Source: Bacteroidetes bacterium HGW-Bacteroidetes-7
GTDB lineage: Bacteria > Bacteroidota > Bacteroidia > Bacteroidales > UBA932
Assembly: GCA_002842465.1 (NCBI GenBank)
Contig: PHDA01000007.1
Coordinates: 1-64,000 of the forward strand
Reading direction: 5' to 3'
DNA length: 64,000 nt
The position numbers and the translations under genes were made by a program. Shown piece after piece: positions 17,165-26,702 of this stretch (positions are counted from its first letter, which is position 1; the number at the start of each line of letters is the position of its first letter). The notes below the pieces were generated by a model. It was not told the origin of the DNA, searched no databases, and was given only the letters and a program-made list of their open reading frames with translations.

Positions 17165-17172
17165 TACATTTG
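17165..17172 (+). promoter_or_regulatory. Candidate Bacteroidota -7 box (TACATTTG)
   Basis: Exact match to the TAnnTTTG -7 consensus of Bacteroidota housekeeping promoters, 51 bases before the coiled-coil lipoprotein gene. A TTTG lies 15 bases upstream, closer than the usual 19-21 bases, so the -33 element is doubtful. Confidence 0.4.
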
Positions 17173-17223
17173 AGGTGAATTATTACTTTAAAATACGAAC
17201 ATAACACATTAATTTTCATTGAT

Positions 17224-18114
17224 ATGAAAAAATTTACAACCATTCTGACCTTTGTATTTATACTCCTTTCACTAACATCTTGTGTAGAACGCTCAAAAAA
17301 ATACAAAGATCTTCAATCAAAGCTTGATTCACTATCAGTAAGTTCTGCTGCCCAAAGTGCAGAGCTTGAAGAGGTGTTTGCTACCTTAAATGAGGTAGAA
17401 AACGGTCTCAGGACAATCCGTGAAGCAGAGAACATTCTTGTACTGCAATCTCAGTCAGGAACCGAACTAAATGCAAACAAGAGAGAGCAGATGAAATCTG
17501 ACGTTTCAGCTATTGGTGAGGCAATTGCAGGCTATAAGCAGCAATTGGAGAAACTGAAAAATGACAGCCGCTATCAGTCATCTCAGTTTAAAAAACGTAT
17601 TGACGCACTCACTTTGGAGTTGGAAGAGAAGTCTGTACTTATAACAGATCTTCAAAAACAACTTGAAGAGAAGGACAGTCAATTAAGAATCAAAACTCAG
17701 CAGATTGCAACTCTTGACAAAGCAGTTGCCACTCTTAAAAGCGATGTAACATCACTTGCCGAAGAGAAAGAGGCTAACAAAGAGACTATTGCAACTCAGG
17801 ATCAGCTGTTGAATACAGCATTCTACATTGCAGCTCCCAAAAGCGAACTTATTAATGCCAAGGTTCTTTCAAAAGGTGGTCTTTTCCGCTCAGCGAAGAT
17901 CTCTTATGAGGCAGAACAGTCAGCATTTGTTAAAATCGACATCCGCAACATCAAGGAGATTAACCTTAATGTTAAGAGAGCAAAAGTTCTTTCGGTTCAC
18001 CCGGCAGGAACATTTACTCTGGAACAAGATGAAAACGAAATGCTCGTTCTGATGATTTCTAATCCGGCATCATTCTGGGAACAAACAAAGTACCTTGTAA
18101 TTCAGACCAACTGA
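17224..18114 (+). CDS. Coiled-coil lipoprotein of unknown function
   Basis: A 296-residue lipoprotein: lipobox L-T-S-C with Cys20. A long coiled coil covers about residues 25-195 (heptad-rich, many Q, E, K), followed by a compact C-terminal beta-rich domain of about 95 residues (from about T-A-F-Y-I-A-A-P-K). The architecture suggests a periplasmic spacer anchored in a membrane with a globular tip. It is probably monocistronic: 112 bases separate it from the M3 peptidase. Family not recognised. Confidence 0.85.
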   Translation: MKKFTTILTFVFILLSLTSCVERSKKYKDLQSKLDSLSVSSAAQSAELEEVFATLNEVENGLRTIREAENILVLQSQSGTELNANKREQMKSDVSAIGEAIAGYKQQLEKLKNDSRYQSSQFKKRIDALTLELEEKSVLITDLQKQLEEKDSQLRIKTQQIATLDKAVATLKSDVTSLAEEKEANKETIATQDQLLNTAFYIAAPKSELINAKVLSKGGLFRSAKISYEAEQSAFVKIDIRNIKEINLNVKRAKVLSVHPAGTFTLEQDENEMLVLMISNPASFWEQTKYLVIQTN

Positions 18115-18226
18115 TTATAAGCAACATGTGATTTTATAACGCATTGGATTTTACCGGGCATCCCATAATTTCCTATGCGTTTTTAATTTTTCATTTATAG
18201 CAGAATCAAATTAATTTGCACTTTAT

Positions 18227-20341
18227 ATGAACATAAAATTGTATACGGTTGCTGCCGTTATTATAACACTAACAACATTATCCTGCACTAATAGTAAAAT
18301 GAAAGAGAATAATCCATTACTGGTTAAATCAGAGAATATTTACGGAGCTCCTGCTTTTAATAAATTTAAAAATGAGCATTACAAAGCTGCTTTCCAAAAA
18401 GCGATTGAACTTGCAAAAAGCAATATTGAATTAATCACAAGTACCTCAGTAGAGCCAACATTTGAAAACACAATAGTGGCTTTGGAGTTTGCAGGAATGG
18501 AGCTTTCATCAGTAAGTTCAATCTTTTTTAACCTTAACGAAGCTAATACAGACTCTGTTATGCAGGATATTGCATTGGAGGTCTCTCCCATGATAACAGA
18601 GTACTCAAACGACATAATGTTAAACGAAGCTCTCTTTGAAAAGGTAAAGGTTGTTTACGAAAACAGAAACTCAGCAAACCTTACAAAAGAGCAGATTCGT
18701 CTGACAGAGGAGACATACAAGGGTTTTGCAAGAAACGGAGCAGAGCTCAAAGGCGAAGCAAGGGATAAGTACCGCGAAATAAGCACCCAGCTATCCAAAC
18801 TGACACTTATGTTCGGGCAGAATGTTCTTGCAGCAACCAACAAATTCACAATGAATTTAGAGGATAGTACACTTCTTGACGGGCTGCCTCAATTTGTCAT
18901 AGATGGCGCAGCTGCAGAGGCAAAAGAGCGAAATCTTAATGGATGGGTGTTTACCCTGCATGGCCCAAGCTATGGTCCATTTATGCAATATAGCACAAAC
19001 AGAGAGCTTCGTGAGAAGATGTGGAGAGCATACAACTCTAAATCATTTAATGATGAGTTTGACAATAGAGAGATTATTCAAAATATTGTTGAACTGAGAA
19101 TGAATCGTGCTCGTTTGTTAGGATTTGCTACACATGCCCAATATGTACTTGAAAATAACATGGCAAGTACTCCTGAAAATGTAAACACCTTTATAGAGGA
19201 GTTGCTCTTGAAAACAATTGCTCCGGCAAAAAAAGAGGTTGCCCAAATCACAAAGTATGCAAATACAAAAGGGTTTAAGGGAGAATTAATGCCTTGGGAT
19301 TTTGGTTACTGGTCTGAACAGTATAAAAACGAGAAGTATGCCATTAATGATCAGATGCTAAAGCCATACTTCCGTTTGGAGAGTGTAGAAAAGGCAATTT
19401 TCTCGCTGGCAGACTCCCTTTTTGGGCTTACCTTTAATCAAAACAACACTATTCCTGTATATCATAACGATGTAAAGGTGTTTGAAGTGAGAGACGCATC
19501 AGGCAAATTTATCTCCTTACTTTATGTAGATTACTTCCCTCGTGAGAGTAAAAGGGGCGGTGCCTGGATGACAACATTCAGAGACCAGTTCTTTTTCAAA
19601 GGAGAGGAGCACAGACCATTTGTATCTTTGGTTTGCAACTTTACGAAACCTACCGAAAACGCCCCGTCATTATTGACTTTTAATGAATTTACCACTTTGC
19701 TGCACGAATTTGGCCACGCTCTTCATGGTATGCTTGCCGAGGGTAACTACCCATCTTTGACAGGAACAAACGTTGTGAGAGATTTTGTTGAATTACCGTC
19801 GCAGATAATGGAGAACTGGGCCACTGAGAGTGAATTCTTAAAGTCTTTTGCGAAGCATTATGAGACAGGCGAGGACATTCCTCAGGAGCTGATTAGTAAG
19901 ATAATTGATGCAAGAAACTTTCTTGGAGGTTATTCAAACGTGAGACAATTAACATTTGCAATGAATGACATGGCCTGGCACAATCTTAGCGAAACAAGCA
20001 AGACCTCAGATGTAATGGAGTTTGAAAAGGCAGCCACTCTTAAGGCAAGGGTGCTCCCATTTATTGACTCGGTTTGTATGTCAACATCTTTTGGCCACAT
20101 CTTTTCAGGAGGATATTCAGCGGGATACTACAGCTACAAATGGGCAGAAGTGCTTGAAGCCGATGCCTTCTCTCTCTTCAAAGAAAAGGGAATCTTTAAT
20201 AAAGAGGTTGCAGAGTCTTTCAGGGCAAATATTTTATCTAAGGGTAATCTTGAAGATGCTGCAGTATTATACAGGAATTTTAGGGGTCGTGATCCAAGGC
20301 CGGAAGCTCTTATTGAGAAGTTCGGGCTGAACAAATTTTAA
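18227..20341 (+). CDS. M3-family zinc peptidase lipoprotein (Dcp/oligopeptidase A-like)
   Basis: A 704-residue metallopeptidase that should cleave short peptides, probably in the periplasm. Signal peptide with lipobox T-L-S-C (Cys20). Zinc motif H-E-F-G-H at residues 493-497 and third ligand Glu522 in F-V-E-L-P-S-Q, both as in family M3. C-terminal S-A-G-Y-Y-S-Y-K-W is also typical. Escherichia coli Dcp is similar in length. Followed by a strong terminator at 20455, so transcribed separately from the next operon. Confidence 0.93.
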   Translation: MNIKLYTVAAVIITLTTLSCTNSKMKENNPLLVKSENIYGAPAFNKFKNEHYKAAFQKAIELAKSNIELITSTSVEPTFENTIVALEFAGMELSSVSSIFFNLNEANTDSVMQDIALEVSPMITEYSNDIMLNEALFEKVKVVYENRNSANLTKEQIRLTEETYKGFARNGAELKGEARDKYREISTQLSKLTLMFGQNVLAATNKFTMNLEDSTLLDGLPQFVIDGAAAEAKERNLNGWVFTLHGPSYGPFMQYSTNRELREKMWRAYNSKSFNDEFDNREIIQNIVELRMNRARLLGFATHAQYVLENNMASTPENVNTFIEELLLKTIAPAKKEVAQITKYANTKGFKGELMPWDFGYWSEQYKNEKYAINDQMLKPYFRLESVEKAIFSLADSLFGLTFNQNNTIPVYHNDVKVFEVRDASGKFISLLYVDYFPRESKRGGAWMTTFRDQFFFKGEEHRPFVSLVCNFTKPTENAPSLLTFNEFTTLLHEFGHALHGMLAEGNYPSLTGTNVVRDFVELPSQIMENWATESEFLKSFAKHYETGEDIPQELISKIIDARNFLGGYSNVRQLTFAMNDMAWHNLSETSKTSDVMEFEKAATLKARVLPFIDSVCMSTSFGHIFSGGYSAGYYSYKWAEVLEADAFSLFKEKGIFNKEVAESFRANILSKGNLEDAAVLYRNFRGRDPRPEALIEKFGLNKF

Positions 20342-20454
20342 GCCCCTTTGCAAATGTTTAACTAAAAGAATTTTACAAGCTTCACTTGAACAAATAGCAA
20401 TAGATACAATTTGCACATCGCTGATATTTAATATATTACCACAACACTTAAATG

Positions 20455-20489
20455 AGTGGGTTTCGGATTCCGGAACCCACTTTGCTTTT
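20455..20489 (+). terminator. Intrinsic terminator after the M3 peptidase
   Basis: A 12-base-pair stem (455-466 with 470-481 of 20 kb, one G-T pair) with a three-base loop, followed by tttgctttt. It lies 114 bases after the M3 stop codon and isolates the next operon. Confidence 0.85.
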
Positions 20490-20768
20490 AACGCTACCCT
20501 TTTGCTTTCAATTAATTGTAATTCTAATAATTAATGTGTTTTATAATTTGTTTATTGAATATTAATGGTTAAAAAATTCTGATTTTTAAGGTTTTTACAA
20601 AATATTTATTACCTTGCAAAACCTTATGGGGATTGGGTTATCTAAGATTTTTGCGGAAAAATCTTTATAATATAAAATAGGTGCAGTGGATGCACATGCG
20701 TGTAAATTGATAATAATCAATGGCTATGATATTTTTATATATAAAAACTACTTTAATAAAACCCAATA
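20490..20768 (+). promoter_or_regulatory. Leader region of the metalloprotease/TonB-receptor operon
   Basis: About 280 AT-rich bases with no gene. The promoter of the six-gene plus-strand run should lie here, but I found no exact TAnnTTTG box. The closest is TACCTTGC at about 20611, and no sigma-54 pattern is present. No riboswitch fold is recognised. Confidence 0.35.
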
Positions 20769-23300
20769 ATGAAAAACTGTCCCATTTTCAATTTAACCCC
20801 CATTTTAACATTTAGTATAATAGCAGCCTTAACACTGGCGCCTTTAAAACTTCACTCACAGGAACAGACAAAAGAGGAGACAACCGAGAACAGTGCAGAA
20901 AACGGAAAGGAGAAACCTGCCATCCCTACGGCAATAAAACCCTATTCCGACGTAATAACAGCCAAAGCAATTTCACAGCAAGGTTTGTTTGGAGTTCACC
21001 AGATTGGGGATAAATACTTTTTTGAAATACCAAAAAACCTGCTTGGAAGAGAGGTTCTGCTTGTTGTTAGAACTGTCAAAACCGGAGGAGGCGCAGGCTA
21101 TGGCGGAGAATCTCTCTCAGAGACACTCTTCAGATGGGACAAATCTGCAAACGGCAGAAAAATCTATCTCCGCTCACCATACATATATAATGTAGCAGAT
21201 AAAGATAGCGATATCTACCCTGCCTTTCAGAACTCTTTTGTTGAGCCTATCTATTATGCATTTGACATAAGGGCATACGGCAAAGACTCTTCGGCAGTGA
21301 TAGATGTAACAGACCTATATGCCAAGGATGCAATCACATTTGGTCTTGCGGAGATGAAAAAGAGCTCTTTTGGAATAGGCACTCAGGAGGATAACAAAAG
21401 TTTTATCCACTATGTAAAGGCATTTCCAACCAATATCGAATGCCGTTCACAGAAGACATATAAAAAAGCAGGTAAATCAAGAAGCAGTGTTGAGACAAAT
21501 GGTTTTGTAACCTTTGAAATCAACCACTCTATGCTTCTGCTCCCTGAAAAACCCATGATGCCAAGAATTGCAGATGATCGTGTGGGTACATTCACACAGG
21601 GACAGACAGATTACTCATACGAATACTTCAGAATAAAGGGAACTCAGTATGTGCGCCGCTGGAGGCTTGAGCCAAAGGATATGGAGGCCTACAAGAGAGG
21701 AGAACTCACAGAACCTGTTAACCCTATTGTTTTTTATATAGACCCTGCTACTCCTAAAAAACTTGTGAAATACTTCAAACAGGGCATTGAAGATTGGCAG
21801 GTTGCCTTTGAAGCGGCCGGCTTTAAAAATGCCATACTTGCCAAAGAGGTTCCATCCAAAGAGGAGGACCCCGACTGGGATGAGATGGATGCAAGATATT
21901 CAATGGTGAATTATCTGGCATCTCAGGAACAGAATGCCTACGGACCTCACGTTGCCGACCCTCGTTCAGGCGAGATAATTGAGGCACACGTTTGCATTTA
22001 TCATAATCTCATGAAACTCGTATCAAATTGGTACAGGGTTCAGACAGCAGGATCAAACCCTAAGGCAAGAACACTTACACTCAGCGACGAGATTATGGGC
22101 GAGCTTTACCGTCAGGTTGTTTGCCATGAAGTTGGCCATTCTCTTGGCTTACCTCACAACTTTGCTGCCAGTGCTGCGATACCTGTTGATTCTCTAAGAT
22201 CCAAAGCTTACACCGAAAAATATGGCACCTCCATGTCAATCATGGACTATGCAAGGTATAACTATATTGCTCAGGAGGGCGACGGTGTAGAGAGATACAT
22301 TCCAATAGTAGGTCCATATGACAAATACAACATTAACTGGGCATACAGGGTAATTCCCAATGTCTCATCTCCAAGGGAGGAGATTCCGTTTTTGGACAAG
22401 ATGATAGAAGAGAAGTTGGGAGAGAGAACCTACCTCTACATTAAGCACCAATTAACTCAGAACGACCCGCGCGGCCAGTCAGAAGATCTGGGTGATGATT
22501 CAATGTTAGCCGGAGAGCTTGGGCTCAAAAACCTTAAGTATGTTGCGGCAAACTTTGATAAATGGATTCTGGAACCCCACGAGACCCACGCTTCTGTTAA
22601 GGAGTTTTACGAAGAGATCTTCTCACAGTGGAGGAGGTATATGCGCCATGTGACTACGCATATCGGAGGCAGATACGAAACTTACAAAAAACAGAGCCAG
22701 GCTGGTCCGTCATATGTTCCTGTGGAGAGAGAGAATCAAAAGAGGGCAATGAAATTTATCTGCGAAAATGTCTTTGAGATGCCTCAGTGGCTCATCAGAA
22801 GAGACTTGATAGAAAAATTTGACGCATCAGGAATGTACGAAAGAAACATCCGCTCTATACAGGGAGGCGTTCTCAACGAACTGCTTACAATGGCGGCTCT
22901 TTCAAGAATGGTTGATGCAACCTATAATTATGGTGACACCTACAAGGTTGAAGAGCTTTTGGAAGATATACGCAAAGGTATTTTTGATCAGATGTACAAC
23001 GGCAAAGCATTGGATGTTAACAAGAGGTCACTGCATAAAATTTACATAGACAAACTCCGAAGCCTTGCTCCAAAGAGTATTCTTAACGAAAAGAGGGCAA
23101 TGGGGGTAAACATGATCTATTTGAACGACCTACAAACCCTGGTTTGGAACGAACTTGAGATCCTGAAAAAGGACTTAAACTCTGCAGTAAGAAAATATAA
23201 AAAAGGCACCATAGACAGAGGTCACCTTGAACTACAACTGCAAAACGTTAACGCAATCATTAACAGTGTAAAATCAACCGGCGGAGCAAATGAGGCTTAA
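20769..23300 (+). CDS. Exported zinc metalloprotease, DUF5117-type (HExxHxxGxxH)
   Basis: An 843-residue protein with a signal peptide (about 1-30). The metzincin zinc motif H-E-V-G-H-S-L-G-L-P-H spans residues 453-463, and a candidate Met-turn (S-I-M-D-Y) lies downstream. The N-terminal domain and overall length fit the DUF5117/DUF4953 zinc-dependent metalloproteases common in Bacteroidota. Probably periplasmic or outer-membrane associated. It is the first gene of the run; its stop overlaps the next start by 11 bases, so translation is coupled to the TldD-like protein. Substrate unknown. Confidence 0.85.
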   Translation: MKNCPIFNLTPILTFSIIAALTLAPLKLHSQEQTKEETTENSAENGKEKPAIPTAIKPYSDVITAKAISQQGLFGVHQIGDKYFFEIPKNLLGREVLLVVRTVKTGGGAGYGGESLSETLFRWDKSANGRKIYLRSPYIYNVADKDSDIYPAFQNSFVEPIYYAFDIRAYGKDSSAVIDVTDLYAKDAITFGLAEMKKSSFGIGTQEDNKSFIHYVKAFPTNIECRSQKTYKKAGKSRSSVETNGFVTFEINHSMLLLPEKPMMPRIADDRVGTFTQGQTDYSYEYFRIKGTQYVRRWRLEPKDMEAYKRGELTEPVNPIVFYIDPATPKKLVKYFKQGIEDWQVAFEAAGFKNAILAKEVPSKEEDPDWDEMDARYSMVNYLASQEQNAYGPHVADPRSGEIIEAHVCIYHNLMKLVSNWYRVQTAGSNPKARTLTLSDEIMGELYRQVVCHEVGHSLGLPHNFAASAAIPVDSLRSKAYTEKYGTSMSIMDYARYNYIAQEGDGVERYIPIVGPYDKYNINWAYRVIPNVSSPREEIPFLDKMIEEKLGERTYLYIKHQLTQNDPRGQSEDLGDDSMLAGELGLKNLKYVAANFDKWILEPHETHASVKEFYEEIFSQWRRYMRHVTTHIGGRYETYKKQSQAGPSYVPVERENQKRAMKFICENVFEMPQWLIRRDLIEKFDASGMYERNIRSIQGGVLNELLTMAALSRMVDATYNYGDTYKVEELLEDIRKGIFDQMYNGKALDVNKRSLHKIYIDKLRSLAPKSILNEKRAMGVNMIYLNDLQTLVWNELEILKKDLNSAVRKYKKGTIDRGHLELQLQNVNAIINSVKSTGGANEA

Positions 23301-24990
23301 GAAAATTAAATATTCAATATTTGCACTCTGTGTTCTCTTTACGATCACAGGAGTTAGTAGAGTTACCGGGCAGGAGAGACTTCTTGATGTTATAGAAGGA
23401 GAGCTGAAAATTTACATCAAAGAGCTTGGAAAAGAGAAAGTGGCACCATATTTTATGAGCTGCAGGGTTGATGATGTAACTACAACTTCGGTTGATGCAT
23501 CCTTTGGAGTTGTTAATGGAGTGTCCCGAAACAGAATTGTTGCGGCACTGCCCGAAGTCAGGGTTGGGTCGCCGGAATTTGATAATTTTCACAATAATAC
23601 TCCTGGAACAACCATCTCATTTTTTGCTGCGCCGGAACCGATTTTACTCCCTTACGAAAGCTCGGAATCTGAGAGTGCAATTAAGCAAACATTGTGGAAC
23701 GAGTTTCTCTCTCGTTACAAATACGGAGTTGCATCATATCAGGCAATGAGATCTGCTAAAGGCGTAAGAGCAGAGGAGAGTGACAAATCTCCCGATTTTA
23801 CTCCGATTGAAGTAGTTAATTATTACGAAGAGCCCCTGAACATGGATAGTACTCTTATTGATGTTGAGAAATCAAAATCAATTGTAAAAAAATATTCTGC
23901 CCTCTTTCTTCAATATCCGGATATTATTAAAGGATCTGTATCTGTAAGACAGGAGTTGGTCAGAAAATATTATGTCTCTACAGAAGGTGCAAGAATTGCC
24001 CACAACTTAACTCACAACTTTTTAATGGTTAGGGCTGCAGTTAAGGCAGATGACGGCATGGATCTTCCTTTGGCCATTACATACTTCTCATTTGATCGTG
24101 ACGGGTTCCCAGAAGAAGAGGTAATTAAAAAAGACATACTCAATCTGGCCGACAGATTAATTAGACTAAAAAAGGCCCCTGTGGTTCAACCATATACCGG
24201 ACCGGCACTACTTTCAGGATCAACAAGTGGTGTTTTTTTCCACGAAATATTCGGCCATAGAATTGAGGGTCAGAAGATGAAAAGCGACGGAGATGGGCAG
24301 ACTTTTAAAAAAATGGTTGGAAAGCAGGTTTTGCCTTTAACTATGAGTGTATATGACGACCCTTCGCTTGAAGTTTATAAAGGGATGGACCTGAACGGAC
24401 ATTACAAATTTGATGATCAGGGAGTACAAGGTGAGAGAGTAACAGTTGTCAAAGAGGGAATTCTTAACGATTTCCTAATGACACGTACTGCAATAGATGG
24501 ATTTCCAAGATCTAACGGACACTCCAGGGCAGAAGTCGGATATGACCCCACCTCAAGACAATCAAATCTCATAATTGAGACTAGTGATTACAAAAGCGAA
24601 GAGGAACTAAGGCAGATGTTAAAGGAGGAGGCAACTAAACAGGGAAAAGAGTATGGCTTCTTCTTTAAAGAGGTTACAGGAGGATTCACAATGACAGGGC
24701 GAAACAGCCCCAATGCATTTAACGTTACCCCACTTGAGGTATTTAAGGTATTTGTTGATGGAAGAGAGGATGAGCTTGTAAGAGGTGTCGATCTCATTGG
24801 CACACCACTTTCAATGTTCTCCAACATTATTTGTGCAGGAGGAGAGACAGAGAGTTTTGTGGGAAGCTGTGGATCAATTTCGGGCTACGTACCTGTCTCT
24901 GCAATTTCCCCCGCAATTCTTGTTAATAAGGTTGAACTTCAGATGAAGCCACGCTCAAGAAATTTACCCCCTATTCTGCCAAGACCATAA
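23290..24990 (+). CDS. Exported TldD-like metalloprotease
   Basis: A 566-residue TldD/PmbA-family protein. The zinc motif H-E-I-F-G-H (HExxxH) is at residues 318-323, as in TldD. Its C-terminal part has the family blocks G-R-N-S-P and G-S-C-G-S. Escherichia coli TldD is cytosolic and acts with TldE on unfolded peptides, for example the microcin B17 leader. This one begins with a cleavable signal peptide (M-R-L-K-K then a hydrophobic stretch to about residue 27), so it should work outside the cytoplasm. It overlaps the upstream metalloprotease by 11 bases and precedes a TldE-like gene by 16 bases. Confidence 0.9.
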   Translation: MRLKKIKYSIFALCVLFTITGVSRVTGQERLLDVIEGELKIYIKELGKEKVAPYFMSCRVDDVTTTSVDASFGVVNGVSRNRIVAALPEVRVGSPEFDNFHNNTPGTTISFFAAPEPILLPYESSESESAIKQTLWNEFLSRYKYGVASYQAMRSAKGVRAEESDKSPDFTPIEVVNYYEEPLNMDSTLIDVEKSKSIVKKYSALFLQYPDIIKGSVSVRQELVRKYYVSTEGARIAHNLTHNFLMVRAAVKADDGMDLPLAITYFSFDRDGFPEEEVIKKDILNLADRLIRLKKAPVVQPYTGPALLSGSTSGVFFHEIFGHRIEGQKMKSDGDGQTFKKMVGKQVLPLTMSVYDDPSLEVYKGMDLNGHYKFDDQGVQGERVTVVKEGILNDFLMTRTAIDGFPRSNGHSRAEVGYDPTSRQSNLIIETSDYKSEEELRQMLKEEATKQGKEYGFFFKEVTGGFTMTGRNSPNAFNVTPLEVFKVFVDGREDELVRGVDLIGTPLSMFSNIICAGGETESFVGSCGSISGYVPVSAISPAILVNKVELQMKPRSRNLPPILPRP

Positions 24991-25006
24991 AACCTAAAAA
25001 GACAAA

Positions 25007-26671
25007 ATGAAGAAAATAATTATATATCTAACACTTCTTCTCTACTCTGCTTCTCTATTCTGCCAGACTTCAGATGAGACAATATTCAGGTCAATGGAGA
25101 TTGAGGCAAAAAGAGCAACAGACAGCCTTCAGATGGCAGGTCTTTCAAAACCTTTCTTTGTCAGCTATTCCGTTACAGACAAAGAGCTTATTGAGGTTAA
25201 AGCTGTACTGGGTTCAATTGTCTACTCAAATCATAGTCCAAGGTTCAGAAATATTTCGGTAAAACCACTAATAGGTGATTATAAAACAACTAATATTATC
25301 AGTTTCAATGCAGATATGGTTAGTTCAAGGGCAAGTGTAGAAAATAATGAAGGGCAACTCAGGAGAGATCTGTGGCTGGCAACTGACGCCGCTTATAAGG
25401 AGGCCGCAGCAACATACAGACAAAAGACAGCATCGGGGAGATCGAACAAAAATTTTAATGACTTCCTCCCTGTAAAGCCATTCGTAAGAACCACAGTTCA
25501 ATATGATACGCTCCGTTTTGACAAAGAGGGATGGGAGAAACGAACAAAAGAGCTTTCGGCAATTTTCCTTAAATATCCTGAAATTGTAAACTCCTCGGTA
25601 ACCTACAAGAGTTCAAATACCTATTACTATCATTACAATACCGAGGGGACAAAGTTTCTCTCTCCTGTAGGTTTATCTTTAATTTCAATCACAGCCTCAA
25701 TAAAAGATAATGATGGTCAGGTGCATAAAGATAAGTTAGAATTTGTGGCAGTTTCCGATAAGTATCTTCCCAATATGGCCGGAATAGTTTCAGCCACAGA
25801 AGCGATGATATTATCACTTAAAGAGATGGCCTCTGCAACCGATATTACAGAGTATTATTCAGGTCCGGTAATGTTTGAAGATCAGGCAGTTTTAAAACTT
25901 TTCATGGAAAACCTAGTGATGAAAAATGGTATTATTGCCAAAAGAGACAACATTAATTTAAACAGCGGTGCTGCAAGAATCACCAAAGTAGATAAATCAC
26001 TGGTAAGCAGGATGGGGAAAAAGCTTGTTGATCAGAAAATTACCGTTAAGGACGCATCTAATACTGCTTTTTTCCAAGGCATCCCTGTACCAGGATTTAT
26101 TGATGTTGATGCAGAAGGTGTTGTTAAGGGAGATGAAATAACTCTTATTGAAAAGGGCCTTTTAAAAAGAATGATTTCCGGCAGAATGCCTGCCGACAGT
26201 GGCATGCTCTCAACCGGAAGCCTGAGATTCAATTTATTAGATAAAAGAGCCTCATTAAATATGTTGCCCACACTGCTTCATATTACTGCCGAAAAGGGAA
26301 AATCTCATGCCCAGCTAAAAAAGGAGCTCTTAAAAAGTGCTGCATCTGAGGGCCTGCATTATGCATATATTATCAGAAGATATCCGGAACTGAGAGATGA
26401 TATATCTCCTAAAATTTACCGTATTGATGTTAAAACAGGAGATGAAACTCCGGTCAAATCTGCTACTCTTCTGACTATCATGAACACAACTGTCTTAAAA
26501 AGGATAAAAGCTATATCTTCTAAAGAACAAATCCAGGTAAGGATATACGAGAATTATCCAATTACTGTATCTTTGCCTAGTGTAATTATTCTTGATGATA
26601 TCGAACTAAACCAATTAAATTATAATAAAGAGAACAAACAATTGATTTCCAACCCGCTTCAAAGAAACTAA
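25007..26671 (+). CDS. Exported TldE-like partner lacking the zinc motif
   Basis: A 554-residue relative of the preceding TldD-like protein, with a signal peptide (about 1-19) and similar N-terminal half. Where TldD has HExxxH this protein has no His pair (region K-L-F-M-E-N-L), as expected for the TldE/PmbA subunit, which in Escherichia coli lines the cavity without binding the metal. The pair probably forms a periplasmic heterodimeric peptidase (inference). The next gene, the TonB receptor, follows after 31 bases. Confidence 0.85.
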   Translation: MKKIIIYLTLLLYSASLFCQTSDETIFRSMEIEAKRATDSLQMAGLSKPFFVSYSVTDKELIEVKAVLGSIVYSNHSPRFRNISVKPLIGDYKTTNIISFNADMVSSRASVENNEGQLRRDLWLATDAAYKEAAATYRQKTASGRSNKNFNDFLPVKPFVRTTVQYDTLRFDKEGWEKRTKELSAIFLKYPEIVNSSVTYKSSNTYYYHYNTEGTKFLSPVGLSLISITASIKDNDGQVHKDKLEFVAVSDKYLPNMAGIVSATEAMILSLKEMASATDITEYYSGPVMFEDQAVLKLFMENLVMKNGIIAKRDNINLNSGAARITKVDKSLVSRMGKKLVDQKITVKDASNTAFFQGIPVPGFIDVDAEGVVKGDEITLIEKGLLKRMISGRMPADSGMLSTGSLRFNLLDKRASLNMLPTLLHITAEKGKSHAQLKKELLKSAASEGLHYAYIIRRYPELRDDISPKIYRIDVKTGDETPVKSATLLTIMNTTVLKRIKAISSKEQIQVRIYENYPITVSLPSVIILDDIELNQLNYNKENKQLISNPLQRN

Positions 26672-26702
26672 ACGCTACTTTATAAACTTAATTAACTAAA
26701 CT

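Noticed and set aside
20680..20705. GG-N10-GC spacing in the leader of the metalloprotease operon
   Set aside because: Flanking bases do not fit TGGC/TTGC, so the match is by spacing only.
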